From assembly GCF_014174255.1 (NCBI RefSeq), contig NZ_JABEQJ010000030.1:1-56075 (forward strand): 56,075 nucleotides of DNA, in the 5' to 3' direction. Both the position numbers and the translations under genes were made by a program. The stretch comes from Gluconacetobacter sacchari. GTDB taxonomy: Bacteria > Pseudomonadota > Alphaproteobacteria > Acetobacterales > Acetobacteraceae. The notes under the pieces are model-generated. The model was not told the DNA's origin. It was given only the letters and a program-made list of their open reading frames with translations, and did not search any database. Positions 17,915 through 27,531 of the stretch are shown piece after piece. Each line of letters opens with the position of its first letter. The stretch's first letter is position 1.

Positions 17915-20221
17915 TCAGAAACTATAGCGGATCAGGCCGCCCACGATGCGCGGATCGTTGATGTACCCGGTGTAGTTGTCGAAATCGAGCGCGCCGACCC
18001 CCACGACCTTGTTTGTGATGTTGCGGACGAAGACGCTGGCCTGGAGGTGGCGCTTCGTGTCCTCGAAGGCGAGACTGGCACCGCCCAGCAGCAGCGGGCG
18101 CCCCTCGAACTCGTAGGATTTGTAGAGCGTGAAAAATTCCTGGCTGCGCCAGGACCAGTCGCTGGACAGTACGAAACGCTGGGTTTCGTTGAGCGGTATG
18201 CGATAGGACACGTTGAGGTTGGCGATCCAGCGGGGCGCGTAGGGCAGCGCATTGCCGTTGATCTCGGCAAAGCCGGTGTGGGGATCGATCGGGTTCTGCA
18301 TGGTGCAGCCGACGCCGCAGGCCGAACTTTCCAGGCCTGGCGACTGGATTTCGGTGAAATTGTAGCTCATGTTCGCGTCGACCGAGAGGTTCTCGATCGG
18401 GTAGGTGACCGCGCTCCATTCGAAACCGCGACCCACGACGTGATCGGCGTTGAGCAGGCGGATCTGGTTCGAGGTGCCGCCCGCCGCCGTGAGCTGCATG
18501 TTCTTGGTGTCCCACATATAGGCGTCGGCGGTGAGCTGGACCCGGCCATGGGCCAGATTGGCCTTGTAGCCGATTTCGAACGAGGTGTTCCGCTCGGCCG
18601 AGGCGCGGGAGGTATGGTCGCCGCTGGTCAGGCGCCCCTGGAAGCTGGGGGCGAGGAAGCCGGTCGCGGCGCGGAAATAGACGCTCATGTCCGGCGTGAT
18701 CTTGTAGTTCAGCCCCACGTCCCAACTGATATTGTTCGACCGCGCGCTTTCGCTGGAGGCGATCGGGCCGTCGCCGCCCAGGGCGCGGGCGGCGCTGAAC
18801 CGCTTGAAATCGTAGGTATAGCGGACACCGGCCGAGAGGCTGAGCGACTTCAGGATGTCGTAGGAGGCCGAATCGAACACGCCGACCGAGTTCTCGTTCT
18901 GGCGCTGGTTGGCCAGTTCGGTCGTCTTCATGGTATTCGAATTGAAGTTGGCGTCGTAGTCGTCGAGAAATTCGTTGAAATAATAGACGCCCGCCTGATC
19001 GAAGAATTTTCCGGTCTTGATCGTGTAGGCGCGGAATTCCTGCGTGATCTGGCTGATCTTGGGCGCGGCGGTGCCGGTCTCCACGCTGAACGGCACGTTG
19101 CCGGGGCTGCCGCCGTCGATCGAGCCGATCGAATTCAGCGACCCTTCGGTCCAGGAACTGATGAATTGCAGGCCGACATGGCTGAAATTCTTGGTTGCCT
19201 TGATATGGCCGCCGGCGGTCGTCAGCGTCTGGGCGTTGTTGCCGTTCTGCGATACCTGATTGATGTCGTAGCCGGGCCGGATGCCCTGGTAGCCATGCTC
19301 GTACAGATTTGCGCGGAACACCGTCGCCGTGCCTTCGAGATGGCGGGCGTTGATCTCGAACAGGATGTTGGCCGTGTCGTCGATGGTGTACAGCCCCTGG
19401 AGGCGCCCGGCGATATCCTCGTACCCTTCCAGCCCCTTGCGCCAGCGGAAGCCGTCATAGGTGTTGCGCACCCAGTTGTCGCGCCGCTGGTTGATGATCG
19501 AGAGGCGGATGGCGAATTTGTGCGGTACCAGCACGACGTTGCCGACGCCCTGGGTGACGGCGGAGGAATAGGTGCCGTAGCTCTGGCTGATATAGCCGGT
19601 ATTGCGGTCTTCCGGCCCCCGGGAGTGAATGCTGATGACGCCGGCGGGCGTGTTGCGCCCGAACAGTGTGCCCTGCGGACCGGCCAGGACTTCGGTATTG
19701 GCCAGGTCGAACAGGGGGAAGGAGCGCAGCACCGGGTTGTCGAGCACCACGTCGTCGTAATACAGCGCCACCGGCTGGGCGGAATTGGTGTCGAAATTCG
19801 GATTGCCCAGGCCGCGGATATAGGTGCGCGGGAAGGTGCGGCCGAAGGAGGATTCGATGTTCAGGCTGGGCGTGCGGGCGGCCAGCGCGCGGATATCGTC
19901 GCCAGCCGCGGTCAGGGTCGCGATTTCGGACGATTTGATCGTGTAGACGGCGACCGGCACGTCGGTCAGTCGCTCGGTCCGGCGCCGGGCGGTCACGTTC
20001 AGGGCCTCTTCACGCGGGGCGACGGCGACCGGGGGGGCCGCGCGCACGCGCGGCATGGCACCGGACACGGGCGCCGGGGCCCGTGGGGCCGCCTTGTGCG
20101 GGGCCTTGTGCTGTGTGGAGGCGGCAAGCGCCGGGCCGCGTTCCATCCCCAGGACGGAAACGGATGCTGTCAACAGAAGAACCGAGCGTCCTGACCATTT
20201 CCTGGCTGGCGACATCGACAT
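17915..20221 (-). CDS. TonB-dependent outer-membrane receptor (putative purine/nucleoside receptor)
   Basis: 768 aa with a signal peptide (VLLLTASVSVLGMERGPALA). A plug domain follows (RRTERLTDVPVAVYTIKSSE, then AGPQGTLFGRNTPAGVISIH), and a 22-strand-type barrel ends in the aromatic terminal residue (GLIRYSF). Its stop is 2 bp before the exported nucleoside hydrolase start, so it heads that operon. TonB receptors import ligands too large or scarce for porins. Here the context points to nucleosides or a nucleotide-derived compound, which is inference. The N-terminal Ala/Pro/His-rich segment lies before the plug. Confidence 0.9.
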   Translation of the reverse strand: MSMSPARKWSGRSVLLLTASVSVLGMERGPALAASTQHKAPHKAAPRAPAPVSGAMPRVRAAPPVAVAPREEALNVTARRRTERLTDVPVAVYTIKSSEIATLTAAGDDIRALAARTPSLNIESSFGRTFPRTYIRGLGNPNFDTNSAQPVALYYDDVVLDNPVLRSFPLFDLANTEVLAGPQGTLFGRNTPAGVISIHSRGPEDRNTGYISQSYGTYSSAVTQGVGNVVLVPHKFAIRLSIINQRRDNWVRNTYDGFRWRKGLEGYEDIAGRLQGLYTIDDTANILFEINARHLEGTATVFRANLYEHGYQGIRPGYDINQVSQNGNNAQTLTTAGGHIKATKNFSHVGLQFISSWTEGSLNSIGSIDGGSPGNVPFSVETGTAAPKISQITQEFRAYTIKTGKFFDQAGVYYFNEFLDDYDANFNSNTMKTTELANQRQNENSVGVFDSASYDILKSLSLSAGVRYTYDFKRFSAARALGGDGPIASSESARSNNISWDVGLNYKITPDMSVYFRAATGFLAPSFQGRLTSGDHTSRASAERNTSFEIGYKANLAHGRVQLTADAYMWDTKNMQLTAAGGTSNQIRLLNADHVVGRGFEWSAVTYPIENLSVDANMSYNFTEIQSPGLESSACGVGCTMQNPIDPHTGFAEINGNALPYAPRWIANLNVSYRIPLNETQRFVLSSDWSWRSQEFFTLYKSYEFEGRPLLLGGASLAFEDTKRHLQASVFVRNITNKVVGVGALDFDNYTGYINDPRIVGGLIRYSF

Positions 20222-20311
20222 CTATTCCCTTGGGCTTGCGGTTTTCAGAACGCGGCGACTGCGCAATGTTGCGATATCGCATCTGATGGCGGCAAGTTTA
20301 ATTTTTATCAC

Positions 20312-21118
20312 TCACCGTTCTGAAAAACAGAACGCATCGGGCGGGGGGACCTTGGGGAACGCCCGCAGGAAATTGGCCGTCGTCCGGGCCGCCAGTCGCT
20401 CGATCGGGACGCCGCGCAGGCGGGCGAGGAACGCAAGCGTATGCACCAGATAGGCGGGTTCGTTACGCGTGTCGGTGTAGGGCGCCGGGGCGAGGGAGGG
20501 GGCATCGGTCTCGATGAGGATCCGGTCCTCGGGCAGGTGGGCCGCGATATCGTGCAGGGCCTCGCGGCCCTGGTGGGTCAGCAGGCCGGAAAAGGAGAGA
20601 TAATGCCCCATCTCGACATTCGCGCGGGCCAGCGCCGGGCCGCCGGAAAAGCAATGCATCACCACCGGGAAGCGGCCGCGTGCATCCTCGCGGCGCAGTA
20701 CGTCCTCCATCGCCGCGTCCTCGCCCACGGAATGGACGATCAGTGGAAGCTGCGTCCGACGCGCGGCGTCGACATGGACCAGGAGGTTGCGCATCTGGGC
20801 CGCCCATGGCGCGTCGGTCAGGATCCGGTCCAGCCCCACCTCGCCAATGCCCACGACCTTGGGATGCGCGGCGTGGGCCACGAGGTCCTCGGCCGTCACG
20901 TCCTGTTCCTCTCCGGCCCAGTGGGGATGCGTGCCGACCGAGACGAACACGTCCTCGGTCCCGATCGCGCGGGCCAGGACGCGCGCATGCTGGCGGACCT
21001 GGGTGCCGATGCTGACGAAGCGGCGGATTCCGACGGCGCGCGCGCGGTCCATGACGGCGTCGAAATCGGGCGCCAGTTCATCGAAATCGAGATGGCAGTG
21101 GCTGTCGGCAAGGATCAT
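20312..21118 (-). CDS. TatD-family metal-dependent hydrolase/nuclease
   Basis: 268 aa. ADSHCHLDF gives the HxH metal ligands, GEVGLD the Glu, and HSVGEDA, MHCFSGG and ETDAPSLAP the remaining ligands of TatD enzymes (3'-5' DNA/RNA exonucleases involved in repair or RNA decay). Its start overlaps the stop of the upstream amidohydrolase as ATGA (21115-21118). A nuclease beside nucleoside-salvage genes could supply substrates, but TatD genes occur in many contexts. The last codons form part of an inverted repeat (see 20317). Confidence 0.93.
   Translation of the reverse strand: MILADSHCHLDFDELAPDFDAVMDRARAVGIRRFVSIGTQVRQHARVLARAIGTEDVFVSVGTHPHWAGEEQDVTAEDLVAHAAHPKVVGIGEVGLDRILTDAPWAAQMRNLLVHVDAARRTQLPLIVHSVGEDAAMEDVLRREDARGRFPVVMHCFSGGPALARANVEMGHYLSFSGLLTHQGREALHDIAAHLPEDRILIETDAPSLAPAPYTDTRNEPAYLVHTLAFLARLRGVPIERLAARTTANFLRAFPKVPPPDAFCFSER
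20317..20333. promoter_or_regulatory. Inverted repeat upstream of the TonB-receptor operon
   Basis: GTTCTG-AAAAA-CAGAAC is a perfect 6-bp inverted repeat overlapping the tatD 3' end, about 95 bp upstream of the TonB receptor start. A further CAGAAC half-site lies at 20246-20251. It may be an operator for the receptor operon, or a weak terminator stem for tatD. Confidence 0.35.
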
Positions 21119-22413
21119 GAGAGTGCTCCGTCGCGCGGGGGTGCCAGGACCCGGGGCAGGCGTTGGATAAAGTCGGCCATGACGGCGAACGCGGCCCGGA
21201 CATCGGCGATGTCGACCCGTTCGTCGGGGTGATGGCTGACGCCGCCGGGACTGCGGATGAACAGCATGGCGGTCGGCACCCAGTCGCACATCATCATCGC
21301 GTCGTGCCCCGCGCCGCTGACCAGCCGCCGGGCGGGCAGCCCGCACGCCGTCATGCTGCGCGCCATGAGGGCCACCAGCCGGGGGTCGCACAGCGCGGGC
21401 TGGAATGCCTGATGGTCGGACAGCACGGCCTTTATCCCGCGTCGGGTGGCGATCCAGGCGATCCGATCCTCGATCGCGCGCAGGCCGTCGTCGAGGCATG
21501 CGCAATTGCCGGAGCGCAGTTCCACCGTCAGGGAGACCTCGCCAGGAATGACGTTGATCGCGCCGGGCCGGGCCTCGATCCTGCCCACGGTGGCCAGCAG
21601 GCCCTCCTGGCGTGCCGCCAGGGCCTCGACGGCGAGGACGATCTCGCTGCCGGCGGCCAGCGCGTCGCGGCGCAGGGAGGGGGGGACCGTGCCGGCATGG
21701 CCGGCAACCCCGTGCAGGCGGACATGAAAGCGGCGGATTCCCGCGATCGCTTCGACCGCCGCGACCGACAGGCCTTCGATATCCAGTACCGGACCCTGTT
21801 CGATATGGGCTTCGAAATAGGCGAGGATATCGCCCCTGGCGCGCGTGGCCTCGGGCAGGCGATCGATGTCCAGGCCCGCCTGGTGCATGGCCTCGCGCAG
21901 GGTGATGCCCGCCTGGTCGGTCATGGCGGCGACGGCGCCGTATGCCTTGCCCGCGAAAATCCGCGCGCCGAGCATGGATTGCGGGAAGCGCGAGCCTTCC
22001 TCGTCGCCGAAGCCCACGACCTCGATCGCGAAGGGGAGCCGCTGCCCGGCGGCGTGGAGGGCGGCGACGGATTCGATGGCGAGCAGGACGCCCAGCATAC
22101 CGTCGAACGCGCCGCCGTCGCGCACGCTGTCCAGGTGCGAGGCCAGGACCAGCGCGGGGGCACCGGGCTCGGCGGCCTCGTAGCGGCCGATCAGCGAGCC
22201 GGTGGCATCGCGGCGGGTGGACAGTCCGGCCTCCTCCATCCAGGCCGCGACGCGGGCCTGGGTGGCCAGGTGCGCGGGGCCCAGAAACGGGCGGAACAGG
22301 CCGCCCGCCATGTCGCTGTAGGGCGCTTCGGCCAGTTGCCGGCAGCGCGCGACCGCGCGTTCCGCCGCGTGTCTGGCGGTTGCTCTGGCGGCTGCGTCGC
22401 CATGGCTTGTCAT
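21115..22413 (-). CDS. Allantoate amidohydrolase / N-carbamoyl-amino-acid hydrolase family
   Basis: 432 aa M20-family metallohydrolase of the AllC/HyuC type. Metal-site motifs are ASHLDSVRDGGAFDGMLGVL, GDEEGSRFPQS, HIEQGPVLD and SGAGHDAM. Such enzymes hydrolyse allantoate (purine ring catabolism) or N-carbamoyl amino acids. The adjoining nucleoside and adenine genes favour a purine-derived ureide, but the family cannot be split by eye. It is the first gene of the leftward locus and is divergent from a LysR gene at 22602. Confidence 0.87.
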   Translation of the reverse strand: MTSHGDAAARATARHAAERAVARCRQLAEAPYSDMAGGLFRPFLGPAHLATQARVAAWMEEAGLSTRRDATGSLIGRYEAAEPGAPALVLASHLDSVRDGGAFDGMLGVLLAIESVAALHAAGQRLPFAIEVVGFGDEEGSRFPQSMLGARIFAGKAYGAVAAMTDQAGITLREAMHQAGLDIDRLPEATRARGDILAYFEAHIEQGPVLDIEGLSVAAVEAIAGIRRFHVRLHGVAGHAGTVPPSLRRDALAAGSEIVLAVEALAARQEGLLATVGRIEARPGAINVIPGEVSLTVELRSGNCACLDDGLRAIEDRIAWIATRRGIKAVLSDHQAFQPALCDPRLVALMARSMTACGLPARRLVSGAGHDAMMMCDWVPTAMLFIRSPGGVSHHPDERVDIADVRAAFAVMADFIQRLPRVLAPPRDGALS

Positions 22414-22601
22414 CGGTCACCTCGCCCCTGGTCGCGCGGGCGGGAACGCCCCGGCGGACGGAGCACCATAGAAATGCGGAAACGGCACGGGAAAGGGCAA
22501 AGTTTCGGACGTCATGTTGCCAATTTAAGTACACCTGCCGTAGACAATGGGCGGACGGCAGGCAGGCGGGGATGGCACCCGGGACGCCAAAGGAGGTGTG
22601 T
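22414..22601. promoter_or_regulatory. Divergent intergenic region, amidohydrolase / LysR
   Basis: 188 bp separate the two divergent start codons. The stretch around 22510-22545 is locally AT-rich (GTTGCCAATTTAAGTACA) and is the likely place for the promoters and a LysR-type binding site. I see no convincing symmetric box. Confidence 0.3.
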
Positions 22602-23582
22602 GTGGTTCTCCTTTCGAAATTCTCCCGCTATTTCCAGGAGATTGTGGCGTGCGGATCGATCCGGAAGGCGGCGGACGTGCTGAATATCGCGGCATCGGCG
22701 GTCGACCGGCAGGTTCTCAACGCGGAAGAAAAGCTGGGCATACGATTGTTCGACCGGACGCCGGGCGGCCTGCGCCTGACGGCGGCGGGAGAAGCGGTAT
22801 CGCACCAGATCGCCCGCTGGGCGCGTGACGAGATCACGCTGCACAGCCATCTGGAGGAACTGCGCAGCGGGACGGGGGGCGAGATCAGGCTGGCGGTGGC
22901 GGACGGGCCGGCGGCGAGTTTCATCCCCACCTTCGTCGAGCGGCTGAGCGCCGAGCGGCCCGGCCTGCGCTTCGGCGTGGTCGTCGGCAGCGCGGACATC
23001 GTTGCGGCGCTGGTGCGGAGCGGAAAGGCGGATATCGGCCTGACATTCGATCCGTCCTCGTTCGCCGGCCTGCGCATCGAAAGCCAGGCGGCCTCGCGCC
23101 TCGGCGTTCTGGTGCCGGCGGACCATCCGCTGACCCGGAAAAAAGGCACGTTGCATCTGGCGGATTGCGCGAATTTTCCCGTCATTGCCCCGGACGGCTC
23201 GACCGCGCTGGCCCAGATGGTCGAGCGGCTGTTCGCCGACGTGCCCCGGCCCTTCAATGTCGTGTTCACCTCGAACAATGTCGCGCTGCTGTGCGACATG
23301 GTGAAGCGGCGGATGGGGATCGCCTTCATGCGCGATCTGGACGCGTTCGGCCATTATACCGAGCAGGCGGTCTTTCTGCCGTTATGCGACATCAGGATGC
23401 CGCCGCAGCGGCTGTCGCTGATCGTGGCGGCGCAGCAGCCGCTGGCACCCGGGCAGGCGGCGATCCTGGCGGATATCGCGGCGGCGCTCGACGAACTCGG
23501 CGCGTCGCGCGGGCCCGCGGAAACCCGCCCCGGGTCTGCGCCGGCGGCGCGTCGGGGCAGGGGGAGGGCGGCGAAGGCGTGA
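22602..23582 (+). CDS. LysR-family transcriptional regulator
   Basis: 326 aa. The GTG at 22602 is preferred because AAAGGAGG lies 5-6 bases upstream and the LysR helix-turn-helix starts right after it (KFSRYFQEIVACGSIRKAAD, then NIAASAVDRQVLNAEEKLGI). An in-frame ATG at 22572 would add ten residues and place the ribosome site inside the coding region. The effector domain follows, with a basic Pro/Arg tail. It diverges from the amidohydrolase/purine locus and is its probable regulator. Confidence 0.9.
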   Translation: MVLLSKFSRYFQEIVACGSIRKAADVLNIAASAVDRQVLNAEEKLGIRLFDRTPGGLRLTAAGEAVSHQIARWARDEITLHSHLEELRSGTGGEIRLAVADGPAASFIPTFVERLSAERPGLRFGVVVGSADIVAALVRSGKADIGLTFDPSSFAGLRIESQAASRLGVLVPADHPLTRKKGTLHLADCANFPVIAPDGSTALAQMVERLFADVPRPFNVVFTSNNVALLCDMVKRRMGIAFMRDLDAFGHYTEQAVFLPLCDIRMPPQRLSLIVAAQQPLAPGQAAILADIAAALDELGASRGPAETRPGSAPAARRGRGRAAKA

Positions 23583-23610
23583 TCGGGGCGGGCGTTCCGT
23601 CGCAGGGGGT

Positions 23611-25623
23611 TCAAAGACGCTGTTTGAGAAACAGGAGCATTTCACGCAGATGTTCCGGGGGCGGCGCCGCGTGGGCCGGATCGGCCAGCAGGGTGGAAAA
23701 ATGGCGCAGGGCCGCCAGGTCGGCCTGGTTCTCCTCGGCTGGGGCGCGGTGGGGGGCCCGTTCGAGCCAGTTTGTGCTGGCGAGGCCGGCCAACTGGCGC
23801 AGGTGGAAGAGAATTTCCGTGCAGATCTTGAGGTTTTCCGAACGGCGGAGACCTTCGAGGCTGGTCTGCTGGCAGAGGATTTCGGCCTTGTTGGAGGTCG
23901 TGCCCGCCTGGCGGCGTGCCTGCTCGGTTTCGGCGCGGCTGTCCGCGCCGGTGGCGACGCGTGCCGCGTAGCGCAGATTGGCCATGAAGGCGCGGCTGAC
24001 GAGGGCGGGGAGCGACGCGGTGGATTTTTCCGGCCATAGCAGCAGGCAGGCGGCCATGCCGACCAGGCTGCCGATAATGTTGTTCTGCGCGCGGGCCAGG
24101 CCGAGCAGCCAGCCGGCGTCGGAACCGACGAGGTCGGTGACCAGGATGAAAAGCTGGGTCATGAAGGTGACGCACAGCGTGTAGTTGACGCCGCGCAGGG
24201 CGATGGTGGCGGCCGAGAGCGGAAAGATGAGGATCAGCACCAGCCATTTCGGGCAGAGCGTGCCGGCGATGGCGGCAAGGATGCCGCCCGCGACGCTGCC
24301 GGCGACGCGTTCGATGGTGCGGGAGAGCGTGGTGCTCATACCCGGCTGGGTGACGACCACGGCGGCCATCATCGCCCAATAGGCATAGGGCAGGCGCAGG
24401 CCGAACGTGATGCCGCCGGCGACCAGCACCGCGACCGACAGACGCCCGGCGTGGCGCAGGAGGACCGGGCTGAGTGGCTGCGACAGGGTGGAGGGCGTGA
24501 AGGGGGCATTGCCGTCGCCGGACGGGTTGCCGCCGGCCTGCCATGCGGTTTGCAGGTCGGTCAGGGCGGCGGCGTTCCAGGCGGCGGCGCGGGTGGACAG
24601 GGCATTGGCGTGGGCCGGGAGGCGGGTCAGCGCGCGGACATAAGGACCGGGACTGTCGGGGGCATGCCGGCCGCATGCGATGTCGCGCGCGATGCGTCGG
24701 AGGGCGGCGGCGGTGATGCGGATGACGCGGGCGGTTTCGGGCGGCAGGGGGGCGGAGAAGGCGGCGTGTTCGAAGGCGATGAGGGTGACGAAGATGCGGT
24801 CGGCGGTCTCGATCGCGGGCAGGAGGGCGGCGCGGGCCGGGCTGACCGGCGCGTCGCCGGGGAGTTTTTCGACCGATGAGCGGACCTGTTCGATGCGATG
24901 GCGGATATCGCGCCGCCAGGCGCTGAGTTCCTTCTGCCGGGTCGGCAGGCTGGCCCTCTGGAGGTGCGGCAGGGCGAGCAGGCGGAAGGCCATGCCGGCC
25001 TGTTCGCGAAACAGGGCGGCGCAGGCCTGTTTCTGCGGGGTGCAGGGATCGACCGGCCATGCCAGCAGGCAGATCAGCTTGGCCCACAGCACGCCGAGCG
25101 AGAACAGGCCGGCGAGGGTCAGCGCCCCCAGGGGTGTCCGGGGGTAGCAGATGGCGACGACGGCGACGATGGCGGCCAGCACGCTGACCTGAGTCGCGGC
25201 CGGACCTCGGACGCGAGCCAGTCCGCACAGGAACGCGCAGACGCCCAGCGCGGCGAAGGCGGCGGCGGTGTGGTAGCCCGCCAGGGTGGAGAGGGTGCCG
25301 GTGATGAGTGCGCCGGCCAGGCCGAAGGACGCCATGGTCCGGATCCGGGGGCGGAGCAGGCCGCCGGGGTCGGCCAGGCAGGTCCAGAACGCGGCGAAGG
25401 CGGACCAGGCCATCAGGGGCATGTCGATATGCCAGGCGACGAGCATCACCGTGCTGACGGCGACGCCGGCGCGCAGGCCCTCGCGGATGGCGATCTGTTC
25501 CGGGGCGATGGCGATGGCGCGCGCGCCGAGCCAATGGGTGACGACCGACGGCATCAACGTGTGGGCCATCGCCCCGAGAAAGCGGGGCCTGCGGCGACGG
25601 GCGGGGAGAAGGCGGTTTTTCAT
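23611..25623 (-). CDS. FUSC/AaeB-type aromatic acid exporter
   Basis: 670 aa. Two blocks of hydrophobic helices (about residues 45-200 and 400-540) are separated by a cytoplasmic helical domain. That is the layout of fusaric-acid-resistance/AaeB proteins, which export aromatic carboxylic acids with a membrane-fusion partner. Conserved FUSC phrases are seen (PYAYWAMMAAVVVTQPGMST, RTIERVAGSVAGGILAAIAG). No membrane-fusion or outer-membrane partner gene lies beside it. It is 84 bp downstream of the aldolase gene and may be the end of that transcription unit. Confidence 0.88.
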   Translation of the reverse strand: MKNRLLPARRRRPRFLGAMAHTLMPSVVTHWLGARAIAIAPEQIAIREGLRAGVAVSTVMLVAWHIDMPLMAWSAFAAFWTCLADPGGLLRPRIRTMASFGLAGALITGTLSTLAGYHTAAAFAALGVCAFLCGLARVRGPAATQVSVLAAIVAVVAICYPRTPLGALTLAGLFSLGVLWAKLICLLAWPVDPCTPQKQACAALFREQAGMAFRLLALPHLQRASLPTRQKELSAWRRDIRHRIEQVRSSVEKLPGDAPVSPARAALLPAIETADRIFVTLIAFEHAAFSAPLPPETARVIRITAAALRRIARDIACGRHAPDSPGPYVRALTRLPAHANALSTRAAAWNAAALTDLQTAWQAGGNPSGDGNAPFTPSTLSQPLSPVLLRHAGRLSVAVLVAGGITFGLRLPYAYWAMMAAVVVTQPGMSTTLSRTIERVAGSVAGGILAAIAGTLCPKWLVLILIFPLSAATIALRGVNYTLCVTFMTQLFILVTDLVGSDAGWLLGLARAQNNIIGSLVGMAACLLLWPEKSTASLPALVSRAFMANLRYAARVATGADSRAETEQARRQAGTTSNKAEILCQQTSLEGLRRSENLKICTEILFHLRQLAGLASTNWLERAPHRAPAEENQADLAALRHFSTLLADPAHAAPPPEHLREMLLFLKQRL

Positions 25624-25707
25624 CGGGCCGGAGCAGGAAGCGGGCCGCGGACCATATAGACAAATTCACAAAAAAGGGAGGGTGATGTGGCGGTTGTGGC
25701 GGGAGCG

Positions 25708-26481
25708 TCAGCGGAGATAATCCGGCTGTTCGCGGTCGAGCTTGCGGCGCAGGGCGCGCCAGACCAACTGGCCCTGGTCCGGATCGCCCTCGAACTGCGC
25801 GCGGGTGCGCAGCAATTTGTCTTCCGAGGGCAGGTGCAGCGGGGCGCCCGTCGATTGCGCGGAGACCTGGATGCGGCAGGCCTGTTCCAGGTAATAGGTG
25901 CGATAGAAGGCCTGCGCGACCGAGATGCCGACCGTCAGCAGCCCGTGATTCTGCAGGATCAGGGCGATATTGTCGCCCAGGTCGCGGACCAGCCGTTCGC
26001 GTTCGCTGAGATTGTCGTCGGCCGCGATGCCTTCGTAGGGGTGGAAGCCGACCCGGTTGTGGAATTCGACATTGATCTGGTTGAGCGGCAGCAGGCCGTT
26101 CTGCTGCGCGGCCACGGTCATGCCGGCCAGCGTGTGGGTGTGCATGACGCAGGCGGCGTCGGGGCGGCTGCGGTGGACGGCGGAATGGATCACGAAGCCG
26201 GCGGGGTTTACCGGCCAGCTCGTCGCCTGTTTCGGCAGGCCTTCGGCATCGACCACCACCAGCGAACTGGCCGTGATTTCCTCGAACAGCAGGCCGTACG
26301 GGTTGACCAGGAAGGTGTGGCCGGGGCCGGGCAGGCGGACCGAGAGATGGGTGTAGACCAGGTCCGTCATGTCGAACAGCGCGAGCAGCCGGTAGGCGGC
26401 GGCGAGATCCTCGCGCAGGGACTGTTCGTCCTGTCCGGCCGGTGGCGCGTCTTGTACGGCGGTGGATGAGTCCATGTTCAT
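25708..26481 (-). CDS. Class II aldolase/adducin family protein
   Basis: 257 aa from ATG 26481, which overlaps the stop of the oxygenase gene as ATGA. Class II aldolase zinc ligands are visible in [10 protein letters not shown] and in [10 protein letters not shown] further on. Members split or epimerise phosphorylated sugars (FucA, AraD), or act as decarboxylase/dehydratase-like enzymes. The neighbours (TIM-barrel isomerase, oxygenase) suggest a catabolic step on a sugar-acid-like or modified substrate. The exact reaction is not readable. Confidence 0.9.
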   Translation of the reverse strand: MNMDSSTAVQDAPPAGQDEQSLREDLAAAYRLLALFDMTDLVYTHLSVRLPGPGHTFLVNPYGLLFEEITASSLVVVDAEGLPKQATSWPVNPAGFVIHSAVHRSRPDAACVMHTHTLAGMTVAAQQNGLLPLNQINVEFHNRVGFHPYEGIAADDNLSERERLVRDLGDNIALILQNHGLLTVGISVAQAFYRTYYLEQACRIQVSAQSTGAPLHLPSEDKLLRTRAQFEGDPDQGQLVWRALRRKLDREQPDYLR

Positions 26482-27530
26482 GCCTGCTGCGTTTTTCGCT
26501 TGAAATGACCGAATGTCGCGGTGCCGCGTGCGCCGGCCGGGAGAGCCAGCTCGCCCCGCTCGACCCTGCGGACCAGATATTGGTAGGTTTGCAGGGCCTG
26601 TGACCACATGTGATCGCCGATCCCGATCGTCTCGTATGCCTCGTCGCCCCTGGCGAAGGCCGGGAGGGGACGGATCTGGGTATGATAGTCGCAGGCGTAG
26701 AACAAGGGGAAGGAATAGCGTTCCTCCTTCACGCTGCGCACGCGGTGGGCGGTGGCGACGAAGGCGCCCGCCGTCATGACTTCCAGCATGTCGCCGATGT
26801 TGACCACGAACGTGCCGGGGATCGGCGGCGCGTCGATCCATGTGCCGTCGCCGTTCATGACTTCCAGCCCCGGCCGGTCGGCCAGCAGGATGGTGAAGCA
26901 TTCATAATCGGTATGGGCGCCGATGCCCGGCGCGTCGTGCGCCGCGCCGTCATAGGGATAATGGATCATCCGCAGTTTCGAGGGCGGGAATTGCGCCATG
27001 TCGTCGAACGCATTCTCCGGCAGGCCCAATGCCAGGGCGAAGCCCTGGAACAGCAGATGCCCCAGCGCGAACACGGCGCGGTAATAGGCCTCGGCCCGTT
27101 CGCGGAACAGGGGCACGTCCGGCCATGTATTGGGGCCCAGCAGCGGCGTGCCGGACAGGACCAGCGGATTGTCGGCCGGGACCTCGAACCCGATATCGAA
27201 GGCTTCCTTATGGTCCGGGCGGTCCTTGTTGTAGACCTCCTCGCCCTCGGGCACGAAGCCCTTATGGGTGGCGGAGGCGCCGATATAATGGTCCATCTTG
27301 CGGTCCAGGGGCAGCGCGAAGAAATCCTTCGCCGCCGCGCGCACGCCGTCGATCACCGCCTGGGGCACGCGGTGGCCGGCGATATAGAGGAAGCCGACAT
27401 CGCGGGCGGCGGCGCCGAGCCGGTCCGCGACCGCCTGCCTGTCGGCGGGATCGGCGGAATACAGGCCGGCGATATCGATGACCGGGATCGCGGTGAAGGC
27501 CTCGCGCCGGCCGGGGGGGGCTGTCGTCAT
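26478..27530 (-). CDS. Isopenicillin-N-synthase-like 2-oxoglutarate/Fe(II) dioxygenase
   Basis: 350 aa. The start at 27530 has an AGGAGA site and lies one base after the upstream stop; an earlier ATG at 27563 would overlap the upstream gene. The N-terminal DIOX_N domain ([23 protein letters not shown]) is followed by the jelly-roll iron site: His and Asp in [11 protein letters not shown], distal His in ATAHRVRSV and the co-substrate Arg in ERYSFPLFY. Such enzymes hydroxylate or desaturate small molecules. It is tightly coupled to the isomerase upstream and the aldolase downstream. Confidence 0.92.
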   Translation of the reverse strand: MTTAPPGRREAFTAIPVIDIAGLYSADPADRQAVADRLGAAARDVGFLYIAGHRVPQAVIDGVRAAAKDFFALPLDRKMDHYIGASATHKGFVPEGEEVYNKDRPDHKEAFDIGFEVPADNPLVLSGTPLLGPNTWPDVPLFRERAEAYYRAVFALGHLLFQGFALALGLPENAFDDMAQFPPSKLRMIHYPYDGAAHDAPGIGAHTDYECFTILLADRPGLEVMNGDGTWIDAPPIPGTFVVNIGDMLEVMTAGAFVATAHRVRSVKEERYSFPLFYACDYHTQIRPLPAFARGDEAYETIGIGDHMWSQALQTYQYLVRRVERGELALPAGARGTATFGHFKRKTQQA

Positions 27531-27531
27531 G

